64,000 nt of DNA from Ravibacter sp964559125 (GTDB lineage Bacteria; Bacteroidota; Bacteroidia; Cytophagales; Spirosomataceae). This document shows positions 16,059 to 24,597 of this stretch, one piece after another. The stretch is from positions 192,172-256,171 of the forward strand of contig CAZLGW010000003.1 in NCBI GenBank assembly GCA_964559125.1, written 5' to 3'. The notes beneath the pieces are model-generated. The model was not told where the DNA came from and did no database searches. It saw only the letters and a program-made list of their open reading frames with translations. Each line of letters starts with the position of its first letter. Positions within the stretch are counted from its first letter, which is position 1. A program made the position numbers and the translations under genes.

Positions 16059-17549
16059 TCAATCGTAGCCCTCATTCTGTAGAAGCACTCCTTCTCCCGC
16101 AAGCTGAATCTGCTCAAGAGGAATAGGGAAATACTTCATGAAGGGTTGGGCATTTCTGACTACCATAACTGCCCGGCCCGTGGAAGGATTGTATTCGCCT
16201 TCAACACTTTGCAATACTTGTACGAACTTTCCGGTGCGGACTAAGTCAAACCAGCGGTTGTTTTCCACTGCCAGTTCGAGGCGCCTTTCCAGCATCAGCT
16301 TTTCCATAAATGCTTCCGCGGTAGGTACGTCTGCGGCGGTATAATTATGTGTGTCAGATTGGAAAGCTCTTGCTCTGACCTTGTTCAGCTCCACCAGCGC
16401 CTTGTCATTCTCTCCCATTTTATGCAATACTTCGGCATAAAGAAGTACCATATCGGCATAGCGGAGCAACGGAATGTCGAGGCCAGAGCTGGCTGCGATC
16501 TCCGCAACGATCCTCCATTTGCTGAAGTACGGCCACCAGAAAGCATCGCTTTCGGATGTTGAATTCCAAAGGAGGGCTTCTTCAGTAATGGTCTGCTTAA
16601 ACCGGGTATCTTCAGGATCGTATGTTTTGTGCAGATCCCAGGTGGGGCGGCCGACACGACTCCCTCCATTGGAATACCCCTTTACCCCTCCGTTGGGCAG
16701 GAGCTGGTAGCTGAGGTTATGCCCGTTTGTGCCACCCACATAAGCCATTGAAAAAATAGCTTCCTTATTGACTTCTGTTGCAATCTGGAACAGATCCCGG
16801 AAGTTGGGCAGGAGCTGGTAGTCGAACTCGCTGTTGAGTCTTTCGAGCAGCGTGCGTGCAGCGCTCCAGTTTTCGCGGTACACCTGTACTTTGGCAAGGA
16901 GAGCGATGGCAGCGCCCATTGTCGCACGGCCCTGTACTGCCGTTTTGGGAAGCTTCGCCATGGCATCGGTCAGGTCTTCTATTATGAAATTATAGGTCTC
17001 CTGTTCGGTTGCCCTCCCGATATTGCCTGCAGCAGTAATACCCAGAACTTCGGTAACTTTGGGAACACCACCGAATATCCTCACGAGGTCAAAGTAGAAG
17101 TAGGCCCTCAGGAACTTCGCCTCTCCGATCAGTTGGTCTTTTTTGTTGGCCGCGTAATCGGTCGGCTCATCAATTTTCGAGAGGATCAGGTTTGCCCTGA
17201 AAATCCCGGCGTAGGAAGCTTTCCAGAAGTTGTTGATCTTCAGGTTGGTGGAAGTGACGTCCAGTGTATTGATAGCATCCATCCCGGGAGAGTTAGCAAA
17301 ATATTCGCCGAACATATTGTCGGAGGGGATCTCCATTAATTCAAAATCGGAAGGCACTCTCGACTGGAGCGTGTTATAGATCCCGTAGACTCCCAGTTCC
17401 ATGTCGCGGGCATTGGAAAATGCATTGGTGCTGGTCAGAACCGATTCGGGAATCGGGTTGAGAAGCATCTTCTCGCAGGAGGTCATAGAAAGCGTCAGGG
17501 CCAGCGCTCCCGCTACATATATCTGATTAATCTTTTTCATCATTGTCAT
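16059..17549 (-). CDS. SusD/RagB-family outer-membrane lipoprotein
   Basis: A 496-residue SusD-type substrate-binding lipoprotein that forms the lid on its SusC partner. The signal ends in a lipobox (LTLSMTSC) after the Met cluster. SusD features include the early FSNARDMELGVYGIYNTLQSR helix, the LIGEAKFLRAYFYFDLVRIFGGVP TPR-like core, and the C-terminal LMLERRLELAVENNRWFDLVRTGK with FPIPLEQIQLA. The start lies 17 bases after susC, so they are co-transcribed. The bound ligand cannot be read from the sequence. Confidence 0.95.
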   Translation of the reverse strand: MTMMKKINQIYVAGALALTLSMTSCEKMLLNPIPESVLTSTNAFSNARDMELGVYGIYNTLQSRVPSDFELMEIPSDNMFGEYFANSPGMDAINTLDVTSTNLKINNFWKASYAGIFRANLILSKIDEPTDYAANKKDQLIGEAKFLRAYFYFDLVRIFGGVPKVTEVLGITAAGNIGRATEQETYNFIIEDLTDAMAKLPKTAVQGRATMGAAIALLAKVQVYRENWSAARTLLERLNSEFDYQLLPNFRDLFQIATEVNKEAIFSMAYVGGTNGHNLSYQLLPNGGVKGYSNGGSRVGRPTWDLHKTYDPEDTRFKQTITEEALLWNSTSESDAFWWPYFSKWRIVAEIAASSGLDIPLLRYADMVLLYAEVLHKMGENDKALVELNKVRARAFQSDTHNYTAADVPTAEAFMEKLMLERRLELAVENNRWFDLVRTGKFVQVLQSVEGEYNPSTGRAVMVVRNAQPFMKYFPIPLEQIQLAGEGVLLQNEGYD

Positions 17550-17565
17550 TAATTAAAGCGGCCAA

Positions 17566-20500
17566 TCAAAATCCAAAGTTCACACCAATCACATAAGTAC
17601 GGTTCAGAGGTTCAGAACCGAGGTTGACACCAGGCGTACTATTGATACCGCCGATTTCTCCCTGTGTGGTTCCTTCGGGGTTATAGGCGGCGTTCAGCTT
17701 CGATTTGATCACCAGCACGTTGTTGATCGATGCGTATAGCCTGAGATTACTCATTTTAAGCTTTTCGGCCGCTTTCGGAAAATTGTAGCCGAGGTTGATG
17801 GTCCTGACGTTCAGGAAAGAGGCGTTCTCCAGGTAATAGTCTGTATTGGTATTGTACTGGAATAGCTTGTTAAGTGAAAGAGCCGGTGTCATGCCGTCGC
17901 CGGGCTCCGTCTCCGACCACCACTGGTTTTCGACCCGCGATCTTCTCATAGCACCCATTGTATTGCCCTCGTAGTACTGGCTTTCCGCATTAAACATCTT
18001 TGCTCCCAGAGACGCCTGCATGAAGATGCTGACATCAAAGTTCTTATACGAGAAGTCGTTGGTCATACCAAACAGTGACTTGGGCATAAAGCTTCCAAGT
18101 ATGACACGGTCGTCGGGAGTAATTTTGTTGTCGCCGTTGGTGTCCTGTACAATGGGGTTGCCCGGCATGGTTCCGGGAAGGGCCGGTGTGCTCTCGATCT
18201 GCGTCTCGTTCTGGAATACACCGATCATTTTATACCCGTAGTACGAGAACATCGGCACTCCTTTTCTCAGCAGGAATCCCATCGACCAGTATTCGTTGAT
18301 ACGCTCATCCACTCCTCCCAGGTCGGTTACCTGGTTTTTATTGTGGGAGAAATTGAAAGCTGTACTCCAGGTGAAATCACCACGCACGATGTTACGCGTA
18401 TTAAGTTCTATGTCGACGCCTTTGTTTTCTATCTCACCGGCATTGCTGATCGTATTGGTGAAACCGGTTACAGCCGGTACGTTCACACTATAAAGCATGT
18501 CGGTAGTACGGTTTCTGTAGAAATCGACAGAGAGGCCGATCCTGTTCTGGATCATGTTCAGTTCAAACCCGAGGTTAATCCCCTTGGTTTTTTCCCATGA
18601 CAATTCGCTGTTGGACATGCTTGTCTGGGCAATCCCGTTCACGGTAATGTTTCCGGGGGAGTATACAGCGTTGCTTACCGTACCGAGGTACTGGAAGTTA
18701 CCGATGTTGAAGTTACCGGTTACACCGTAGCTGGCTTTCAGCTTCAGTTCTGAAATGGCACGGACAGACTTTAGGAAATCTTCCTCGGATATGCGCCATG
18801 CACCTGACACCGACGGGAAGTTACCCCATTTATTGTCGGGTCCGAAACGGGAGCTTCCGTCGCGGCGGAACGATGCTTCAACCAGGTATTTGTCTTTATA
18901 ACCGTAGTTTACCCTGGCAAAATAGGAGATGAGCCCCCATTCAGTGGCTGAAGAAGTAGTTGCCGACGGGTTGATGATGGCGTTGTTCAGCGTTTTGACT
19001 TTATCGTTGTTAAAAGAGTTGGCTACGGCGGCCATTGAAACCGACCGTGAAACCGTACGCTGGTAGGAAGCTCCGAGGAGTCCGCCTATTTCGTGTACTT
19101 CATTTAACGTTTTGGAGTAGTTCAGGATGTTTTCATTTACCGAGTTGATGGTACGAGAATCAGCAAGGCTTCCGGTTGTATTCACACCTGCGTCACCGAT
19201 ACCACCTGCCCAGTTGTTCGATTCGCTGAACCCGATAGTGTTCCCGACCGAAGTTTTAAAGGTAAGGCCATTGGCGATGTTGATGTCAAGAAAGGCCCTG
19301 CCTATGTTGGAGAAGTAATTAACATAGCTTTCGGTGCCGTAGAGGAATACATATGGGCTGGCCTGCCCGGAGTGGCCTGACGGGATAAAGTCTGCCGTAC
19401 GGGGATATTTTCCGCTGATCAACCTTTCCGGGCTGACAAACGGTGGGTATTTGACCAGGTTCACCATACCACCGCCGCCTGCTACTCTTCTCTTCGAGTA
19501 AGAAGGGCTGAGCTCAAGGCCGAGGTTGATGAATTTGTTGATTTTCATATCGACGTTGGCCCTTACGCCAAACTTCTTGTACCAGGCGGTTTTCATCGTA
19601 CCCTCCTCATCCATATATAGCGCTGATACATAGTATTTAGACCTGTCGTTTCCGCCTGAGGCCGAAATGTTGTAGCTCTGGATAGCAGCGGTCTGCATTA
19701 CTTCGTCCTGCCAGTTTGTCTGTGGAAGTTCGTAGGTCAGTGGGTTCACCCGATAGGAGGCAGGCCTGGTCGGGTCGTTGAACATATCGAGGGTCGGATC
19801 CCCTCCTGCCCATACGAATTCCCGGTTCTGGTATCTCGCCAGGTAGTCATACCATTCTTTGCCCAGAAGCCAGTCGTCAAAGAGCATCGCTTTGGAAAGC
19901 CCGAAGTAGGAGTTGACGCTTAGCTGGGTTTTGCCGGAGTTTCCTCTTTTGGTAGTAACAAGTATAACCCCGCTGGCTCCTCTCGACCCGTAAATGGCTG
20001 TAGAAGAAGCGTCTTTCAGTACCTCTACTGACTCCACATCGTTCATGTTGAGCGTAGCCAGGTCGCCGCCGGGGAATCCGTCAATTACCACAAGCGGATT
20101 GTTGCCGGCGCTGATCGAACCCCAGCCGCGGATCCTGATGGCCGGCGCCTCACCCGGACGGTTGCGTCCGTTCGATATATTGACACCCGCCAGCCGGCCG
20201 GCCAGCACGTTTTCGATACGCCCGGAAGGAACCTGCTCAAGGTTCTTGTTCTCGAGACGGGTTACCGACGAAGTTACCGACGACTTCTTACGGGTTCCGT
20301 ATCCGATCACGATCACTTCGCTTAGCGCTTCCTCAGTCGGAACCATCGAAATATCGAGCATAGCCCTGGATCCGACTGCTACTTCCTGCGTGATATAGCC
20401 GACAAAGCTTAAAACAAAAACAGCATTGTCGTCAGGTATTGATAGCTCAAAGCTGCCGTCAACATCGGTGACTGTTCCTCTTTGTGTACCTTTCAATATA

Positions 20501-20967
20501 ATGTTGACGCCCGGAAGTCCGCCGCCCTTTTCATCAATGACCTTACCCCTGACTACCCTATCCGGAACGGAAAGATCAATGATTCCCGATTCATCCTCCG
20601 GTAAAGCAGCTTTATCAAGGATAACATGTGTCCCCGAAACCTCATACACGATTTGCAGCGGGGCCAGGATCTGGTTCAATACCTCGGACAAGCTTTTGTT
20701 CTCAGCCTTTAGAGATAGTTTTTTACGGGCTGGAATAACCTGAGGGCTATAGACAAACCGGACGTTGGATTGTTTTTCGATAGCTCTCAACACCGCTTTT
20801 ATCTCCTTGTTTTCGAATTCTAAGGTAATGCGCTGGTTCAGCAAATTCTGACCAGACACGACCCCTGCCTTGACCGTCCCTAAAAATAACAGGGCGAAAT
20901 ACAGATGTAAAAATCCAATTCTCATCAAAAGTCTCAGATTCACTAAGGGGATTAGATGTTTTTTCAT
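17566..20967 (-). CDS. SusC/RagA-family TonB-dependent transporter with STN domain
   Basis: An outer-membrane TonB-dependent importer of about 1133 residues. After the signal comes an STN domain (ITLEFENKEIKAVLRAIEKQ to about LQIVYEVSGTHVIL), a carboxypeptidase-regulatory-like domain (VRGKVIDEKGGGLPGVNI), the plug (GYGTRKKSSVTSS..., RIRGWGSISAGNNPLVVIDGFPGG, VLKDASSTAIYGSRGASGVILVTT) and the 22-stranded barrel ending in YVIGVNFGF. The STN domain marks it as a signalling receptor that contacts the FecR protein encoded just upstream, giving ligand-induced expression. The start is taken at ATG 20967 (MKKHLIPL); ATG 20973 is equally possible. Confidence 0.95.
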   Translation of the reverse strand: MKKHLIPLVNLRLLMRIGFLHLYFALLFLGTVKAGVVSGQNLLNQRITLEFENKEIKAVLRAIEKQSNVRFVYSPQVIPARKKLSLKAENKSLSEVLNQILAPLQIVYEVSGTHVILDKAALPEDESGIIDLSVPDRVVRGKVIDEKGGGLPGVNIILKGTQRGTVTDVDGSFELSIPDDNAVFVLSFVGYITQEVAVGSRAMLDISMVPTEEALSEVIVIGYGTRKKSSVTSSVTRLENKNLEQVPSGRIENVLAGRLAGVNISNGRNRPGEAPAIRIRGWGSISAGNNPLVVIDGFPGGDLATLNMNDVESVEVLKDASSTAIYGSRGASGVILVTTKRGNSGKTQLSVNSYFGLSKAMLFDDWLLGKEWYDYLARYQNREFVWAGGDPTLDMFNDPTRPASYRVNPLTYELPQTNWQDEVMQTAAIQSYNISASGGNDRSKYYVSALYMDEEGTMKTAWYKKFGVRANVDMKINKFINLGLELSPSYSKRRVAGGGGMVNLVKYPPFVSPERLISGKYPRTADFIPSGHSGQASPYVFLYGTESYVNYFSNIGRAFLDINIANGLTFKTSVGNTIGFSESNNWAGGIGDAGVNTTGSLADSRTINSVNENILNYSKTLNEVHEIGGLLGASYQRTVSRSVSMAAVANSFNNDKVKTLNNAIINPSATTSSATEWGLISYFARVNYGYKDKYLVEASFRRDGSSRFGPDNKWGNFPSVSGAWRISEEDFLKSVRAISELKLKASYGVTGNFNIGNFQYLGTVSNAVYSPGNITVNGIAQTSMSNSELSWEKTKGINLGFELNMIQNRIGLSVDFYRNRTTDMLYSVNVPAVTGFTNTISNAGEIENKGVDIELNTRNIVRGDFTWSTAFNFSHNKNQVTDLGGVDERINEYWSMGFLLRKGVPMFSYYGYKMIGVFQNETQIESTPALPGTMPGNPIVQDTNGDNKITPDDRVILGSFMPKSLFGMTNDFSYKNFDVSIFMQASLGAKMFNAESQYYEGNTMGAMRRSRVENQWWSETEPGDGMTPALSLNKLFQYNTNTDYYLENASFLNVRTINLGYNFPKAAEKLKMSNLRLYASINNVLVIKSKLNAAYNPEGTTQGEIGGINSTPGVNLGSEPLNRTYVIGVNFGF

Positions 20968-21060
20968 TATCATTGTTAGTTTTTGATTGTTTAAGGTACA
21001 GGCAAAAACCATCCCGTGACGAACTTTGATAAGACCGTCAGTTGAGTATCAGGGATGACT

Positions 21061-21095
21061 GTCCGGTAATGTGGGCGCATTGCCGGACGTTTTTT
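21061..21095 (+). terminator. Intrinsic terminator on the strand opposite susC
   Basis: GTCCGGTAATG (21061-21071) pairs with CATTGCCGGAC (21078-21088) with one T-G wobble and a 6-base loop, followed by six T (21090-21095). It points in the plus direction, opposite to all surrounding genes, and lies about 95 bases upstream of the susC start. It could end an antisense RNA; alternatively the hairpin acts in the susC leader. Confidence 0.6.
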
Positions 21096-21258
21096 ATCTT
21101 CAGCTATTCATCAGATTTCCTGAATACACATAGGATGACCCTTTAAAGTATTCTCAATTCACTGTTTTGGTTGGTACAGAAGCTATCTCTGTTAGTTGGT
21201 TTTTATTTTTAAGGTTTATATTTCAGCAGTTCGTTGTCCGGCGTCTTTCGTTGTTAAT

Positions 21259-22332
21259 TCAGAATTTACAACCGGGGCTTTCGATAAATATTTCCCCGTT
21301 TTTTTCTTCAATGGTTGCCCTTACCGGCCTGCAGACCAGGTTTAGCTTATCCCAGAAAGTCTCGCTGCCGAACGATGCGGTTATCTGGCAGCCGGCCAGC
21401 AATTCCTTATCATAATGAATGGTGACTCCATACAACGACCCGAGCTCGTCAAAGATCTTCCCGATCGGGATATCCTCATACACAAACTCCGCTTGCTCTG
21501 ATATCTGAATTTCTACAGGATCGGCTACCAACGCTTTGGTGATCTGGTTTTGTGTTTGTTTGAAAACAATCTCCTGGTTAGGATACACAATAGTATTTCC
21601 GGCTGTTTTCCTGCTGCTGTTCCGGGCAGATACTTCCACCTTTCCGGTTACCACCCTGACCTTTGTTTCACCCGAAACTGCATCCGAACTAACCTTGAAG
21701 CTGGTACCCAGCACCTGCGTGACCAGGTCTTCTGTAATCACTTTAAACAACCGGCCGGGATCTTTCACTACATCAAAAAATGCGCTTCCTGATAAATAAA
21801 CAGTTCTTTCTCCCTCTGTGGTATTACGATACCTTATTGTGGTCCCCGGATCCAGCACCGCCTGGCTCCCGTCTTCCAGCGTCACTTTTTTCTCGCCTGA
21901 GCCGGTGTTTTCAAGAGTGAGCCATTCTTCGTCAGGGCTGATCCCGGTAATGGCCGGATTAACGCGGTTCCAGGAGTTTTTATTGCCGCCCCAGCCGATG
22001 AATACAAGTATGAGCGCTGCGGCCGCGTACCTGATCCACTTTTGATAGGCAACCGGAGCTGTAAAGTTTTTACGCGGCGCGCTTTTGTCAATTTTGTAGA
22101 GTGTACGCTCAATAGCGTTGCCGATCTCTGCCGGCGAAAGTTCATTTTCTCCCGCCCGCAATATCTTCAACAGCATGATGGCCTGGATCACTTCTTCTCG
22201 TTTTTCGGGATGCTCCCCGACCCATTTTGTCCAGAAAATATTGGCATTGGGTTTTTTATCAAATACCCATTCCCGGAAAAAATCATCGGTAGCGAAGTCT
22301 TCAGCACTAAAGTTTCGATACTTTTCAAACAT
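21259..22332 (-). CDS. FecR-family anti-sigma factor
   Basis: A 357-residue inner-membrane regulator. The N-terminal cytoplasmic part (NFSAEDFATDDFFREWVF...EEVIQAIMLLKILR) would hold the ECF sigma factor; a single TM helix follows (WIRYAAAALILVFIGWGG, about residues 95-112); the periplasmic FecR domain carries DGSQAVLDPGTTIRYRN, ERTVYLSGSAFFDVVKDPGRLFKV and TQVLGTSFKVSS; the C terminus is the DUF4974/STN-like region (IPIGKIFDELGSLYGVTIHYD). It relays the state of the SusC transporter to the sigma factor. It is separated from the sigma gene by a MITE-like element. Confidence 0.94.
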   Translation of the reverse strand: MFEKYRNFSAEDFATDDFFREWVFDKKPNANIFWTKWVGEHPEKREEVIQAIMLLKILRAGENELSPAEIGNAIERTLYKIDKSAPRKNFTAPVAYQKWIRYAAAALILVFIGWGGNKNSWNRVNPAITGISPDEEWLTLENTGSGEKKVTLEDGSQAVLDPGTTIRYRNTTEGERTVYLSGSAFFDVVKDPGRLFKVITEDLVTQVLGTSFKVSSDAVSGETKVRVVTGKVEVSARNSSRKTAGNTIVYPNQEIVFKQTQNQITKALVADPVEIQISEQAEFVYEDIPIGKIFDELGSLYGVTIHYDKELLAGCQITASFGSETFWDKLNLVCRPVRATIEEKNGEIFIESPGCKF

Positions 22333-22407
22333 TACTTTGGCACGGTTATAATTCAGTGAATTGAGAAAGGGGGGATAGATACCCTATTTTTTTAAAAAAA
22401 ATCTTTG

Positions 22408-22645
22408 GACCACCCCGCCCTGCGGGCACCCCTCCTTCGCAGGAGGGGAAGGCCTCCTAACGGGATTTTGGATTATTGACTAACAAATTTTGGTCTAATG
22501 ACGGAAAAACAGACTTTGGCCTAACTCTGTCCGTAATTGATGTGACCGTAAGACTGTCGGAATAGATAACGATAATTTTTGTGTAATACCGGAAACGGAT
22601 TTAGTAGACGCCTCCCCTCCTGGGAAGGAGGGGTCAGGGGTGGTC
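22408..22645. mobile_element. MITE-like element with inverted GC-rich ends between sigma and fecR
   Basis: The element spans 238 bases and has 9-base terminal inverted repeats, GACCACCCC (22408-22416) and GGGGTGGTC (22637-22645). Just inside each end is a strong hairpin of the form CCCCTCCT-loop-AGGAGGGG (22429-22448 and 22614-22633). The interior has no open frame. The right end overlaps the stop codon of the sigma gene, so insertion may have set its C terminus. This covers most of the 311-base gap between sigma and fecR. Confidence 0.55.
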
Positions 22646-23240
22646 ATACCGCCAGCGACCAGAGGCACAGGAGCAGGGCATGACCTGCCGGCCAGAGCTT
22701 CCTTAATGAATGGAGCGCTTTTTGAAGGATGTTCGAAACAGACTGTTCTGAAATGTTCATGATTTCGGCAATCTCGTTCCGGCTCAGGTTCTGGTAGAAG
22801 CGTAGATAGATCGCCTCTCTCTGGCGTTCGGAGAGCTGGGAAAGCAGGTTTTTGACCAGTCTCATCTGGATGGCGACTTCTTCGTGTCCGAAAACGATAT
22901 AGTCCAGGGAGATGTCCTGTTCGGGGTCGAAATTATAAAGGCTGTCGATCGGCACCCACGGTTTTTTGGCGCCGTTGTTGATCATCTTGCGTCTCAGGGA
23001 GGTAAGCAGGTAGCCTTTGGGGGAATCGGGCACGACAAGTGTTTCCCTGTGCTGCCAGATCGCTATAAAAACGTCCTGTATACAATCCTGTATGAATTCT
23101 TTGTTATTGGAAAACTTCGATCCGTACCCAAACATCAGGGTATAGGTATGCTCCATCAGCAACTTAAGAGAACCGGCATCGCCCGTCTTCAAGTCGGCCC
23201 ATAATTGCTGCAGGTCTGAGGTAGAAGCCTTCACACTCAT
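22644..23240 (-). CDS. RNA polymerase sigma-70 factor, ECF subfamily
   Basis: A 198-residue ECF sigma factor of the kind paired with FecR proteins in Bacteroidota. Region 2 is seen at SNNKEFIQDCIQDVFIAIWQHRE and region 4 at LSERQREAIYLRFYQNLSRNEIAEIMNISEQSVSNILQKALHSLRK. The last 15 residues are hydrophobic (AGHALLLCLWSLAV), a tail seen in some members, though here its end coincides with the edge of an inserted repeat. It presumably drives susCD and the downstream enzymes once FecR releases it. Confidence 0.93.
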   Translation of the reverse strand: MSVKASTSDLQQLWADLKTGDAGSLKLLMEHTYTLMFGYGSKFSNNKEFIQDCIQDVFIAIWQHRETLVVPDSPKGYLLTSLRRKMINNGAKKPWVPIDSLYNFDPEQDISLDYIVFGHEEVAIQMRLVKNLLSQLSERQREAIYLRFYQNLSRNEIAEIMNISEQSVSNILQKALHSLRKLWPAGHALLLCLWSLAV

Positions 23241-23444
23241 ATTACTTTGGTGTCAATTCGTATAATCCTGCGCTAACCTGAAAAATACTCACCCGGACTG
23301 AGGCTGAAAAAAGCTCCAAACCATATGGCGATGACTTTTTGCTTTTAGTCCTGCCTGACTTCTCTTAATTTTCGTGCGGCTTTCCGGACGCACGGGTTTG
23401 GAGGTGAATAAAGATAACCATTATTTAGAGCAGTGAGTTAAAGA

Positions 23445-24122
23445 ATGGGAAAAAAACTTTTCAGGTTTCTGGTCAGGATTGCTTTATGGTTTGCAGTAAG
23501 CTCCGTAGCGGGGGTATTGCTGTTCCGGTTTGTGCCGGTATGGATAACTCCCTATATGGTAGCGGAAAAGATGAGGGCTATAGACGGGGGCGAGGATTCG
23601 GCACTGCAGAAAAAATGGGTATCCTACGACCTGGTGTCAGGCGAGATGGTCCTGGCTGTGGTAGCGGCAGAAGATCAGAATTTTTTTAATCATTCGGGAT
23701 TTGATTTTGCGGAGCTGAAGAAAGTGCTCGATTCGGATAAAAAGCGTAAGCGGGGAGCAAGCACGATTACGCAGCAGGTAGCCAAAAACGTGTTTTTATG
23801 GCACGGCAGAAGCTATCTGCGAAAAGCTCTCGAAGCCTGGTTTACTGTTTTGATAGAATTGTTCTGGTCAAAAGAAAGGATCCTGGAGGTGTACCTGAAT
23901 GTAGCCGAAACAGGAAACCTTACATTCGGGGTTGAAGCGGCTGCACAGCGCTATTTTAAAATACCCGCAAGCAAGCTGAGTCGCGCGCAGGCTGCCCGGA
24001 TAGCGGCGGTTTTGCCTAATCCCAAGGTTTACCGGGCCGATAATCCAGGCCCCTATGTCAGGAAGAGGTCGGCGTGGATCGAGCGGCAAATGAGAAATCT
24101 TGGCTTTACCAGAAAACCCTGA
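23445..24122 (+). CDS. mtgA: Monofunctional biosynthetic peptidoglycan transglycosylase
   Basis: A 225-residue GT51 glycan polymerase that extends peptidoglycan strands from lipid II. One N-terminal TM anchor (RIALWFAVSSVAGVLLFRFVPV) is followed by the GT51 motifs: AAEDQNFFNHSGFD (catalytic Glu), KRGASTITQQVAKN (motif 2), KERILEVYLNVAETG (motif with the second Glu) and RAQAARIAAVLPNP. No transpeptidase domain follows, which defines the monofunctional type. The 3' end overlaps the convergent membrane-protein gene by 17 bases. Confidence 0.95.
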   Translation: MGKKLFRFLVRIALWFAVSSVAGVLLFRFVPVWITPYMVAEKMRAIDGGEDSALQKKWVSYDLVSGEMVLAVVAAEDQNFFNHSGFDFAELKKVLDSDKKRKRGASTITQQVAKNVFLWHGRSYLRKALEAWFTVLIELFWSKERILEVYLNVAETGNLTFGVEAAAQRYFKIPASKLSRAQAARIAAVLPNPKVYRADNPGPYVRKRSAWIERQMRNLGFTRKP

Positions 24123-24573
24123 AGGACGGCCTGTTAACCCACGGCCAGAAAGACCAGGGGATAGAGCTCAATACCAGCAACAGGCCGGCAATAAACCAGC
24201 CTAGCATGGTTCTGAACTTCTCACGGTCGGTTATGCGCCTTTTGGCTTTGTATGAGCCTGCAGAGATTACGATAATCGCTATGAACATGACGGTCGCATG
24301 TTCGAGCCCGAAAAACCGGAATTCCCTTTCATGGATCGCAGAGACAGGATTCTCCAGGAAGTGGAGCGCCAGCGGGCTTATGGTATACAGTGCGATACCC
24401 AGAACCAGCTGTATGTGGCAGACGGTTGCCACCGAATGGCGGATGAAATTGTCGGTAACACTGAAAGAACGGCCGGTTTTTAAGCCATTGACCGAAACCC
24501 CGATCACAATAAGCAGGCTCACCAAAACAGCCCAGCGCCACCATGAGTGAAAAAGCAGAAGACTATCATACAT
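24106..24573 (-). CDS. Conserved four-TM membrane protein
   Basis: A 155-residue protein with four hydrophobic helices and the opening MYDSLLLFHSWWRWAVLVSLL, a pattern common in a Bacteroidota family sometimes labelled cytochrome b-like. Histidines lie in or near several helices (HSWWRW, HSVATVCHIQ, LEHATVMFIA), so haem binding is possible but not shown. It lies 24 bases downstream of the S8 peptidase gene on the same strand, so these two may be co-transcribed. Confidence 0.72.
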   Translation of the reverse strand: MYDSLLLFHSWWRWAVLVSLLIVIGVSVNGLKTGRSFSVTDNFIRHSVATVCHIQLVLGIALYTISPLALHFLENPVSAIHEREFRFFGLEHATVMFIAIIVISAGSYKAKRRITDREKFRTMLGWFIAGLLLVLSSIPWSFWPWVNRPSFRVFW

Positions 24574-24597
24574 AATATCCTGCGAATTCTGCCGTCA

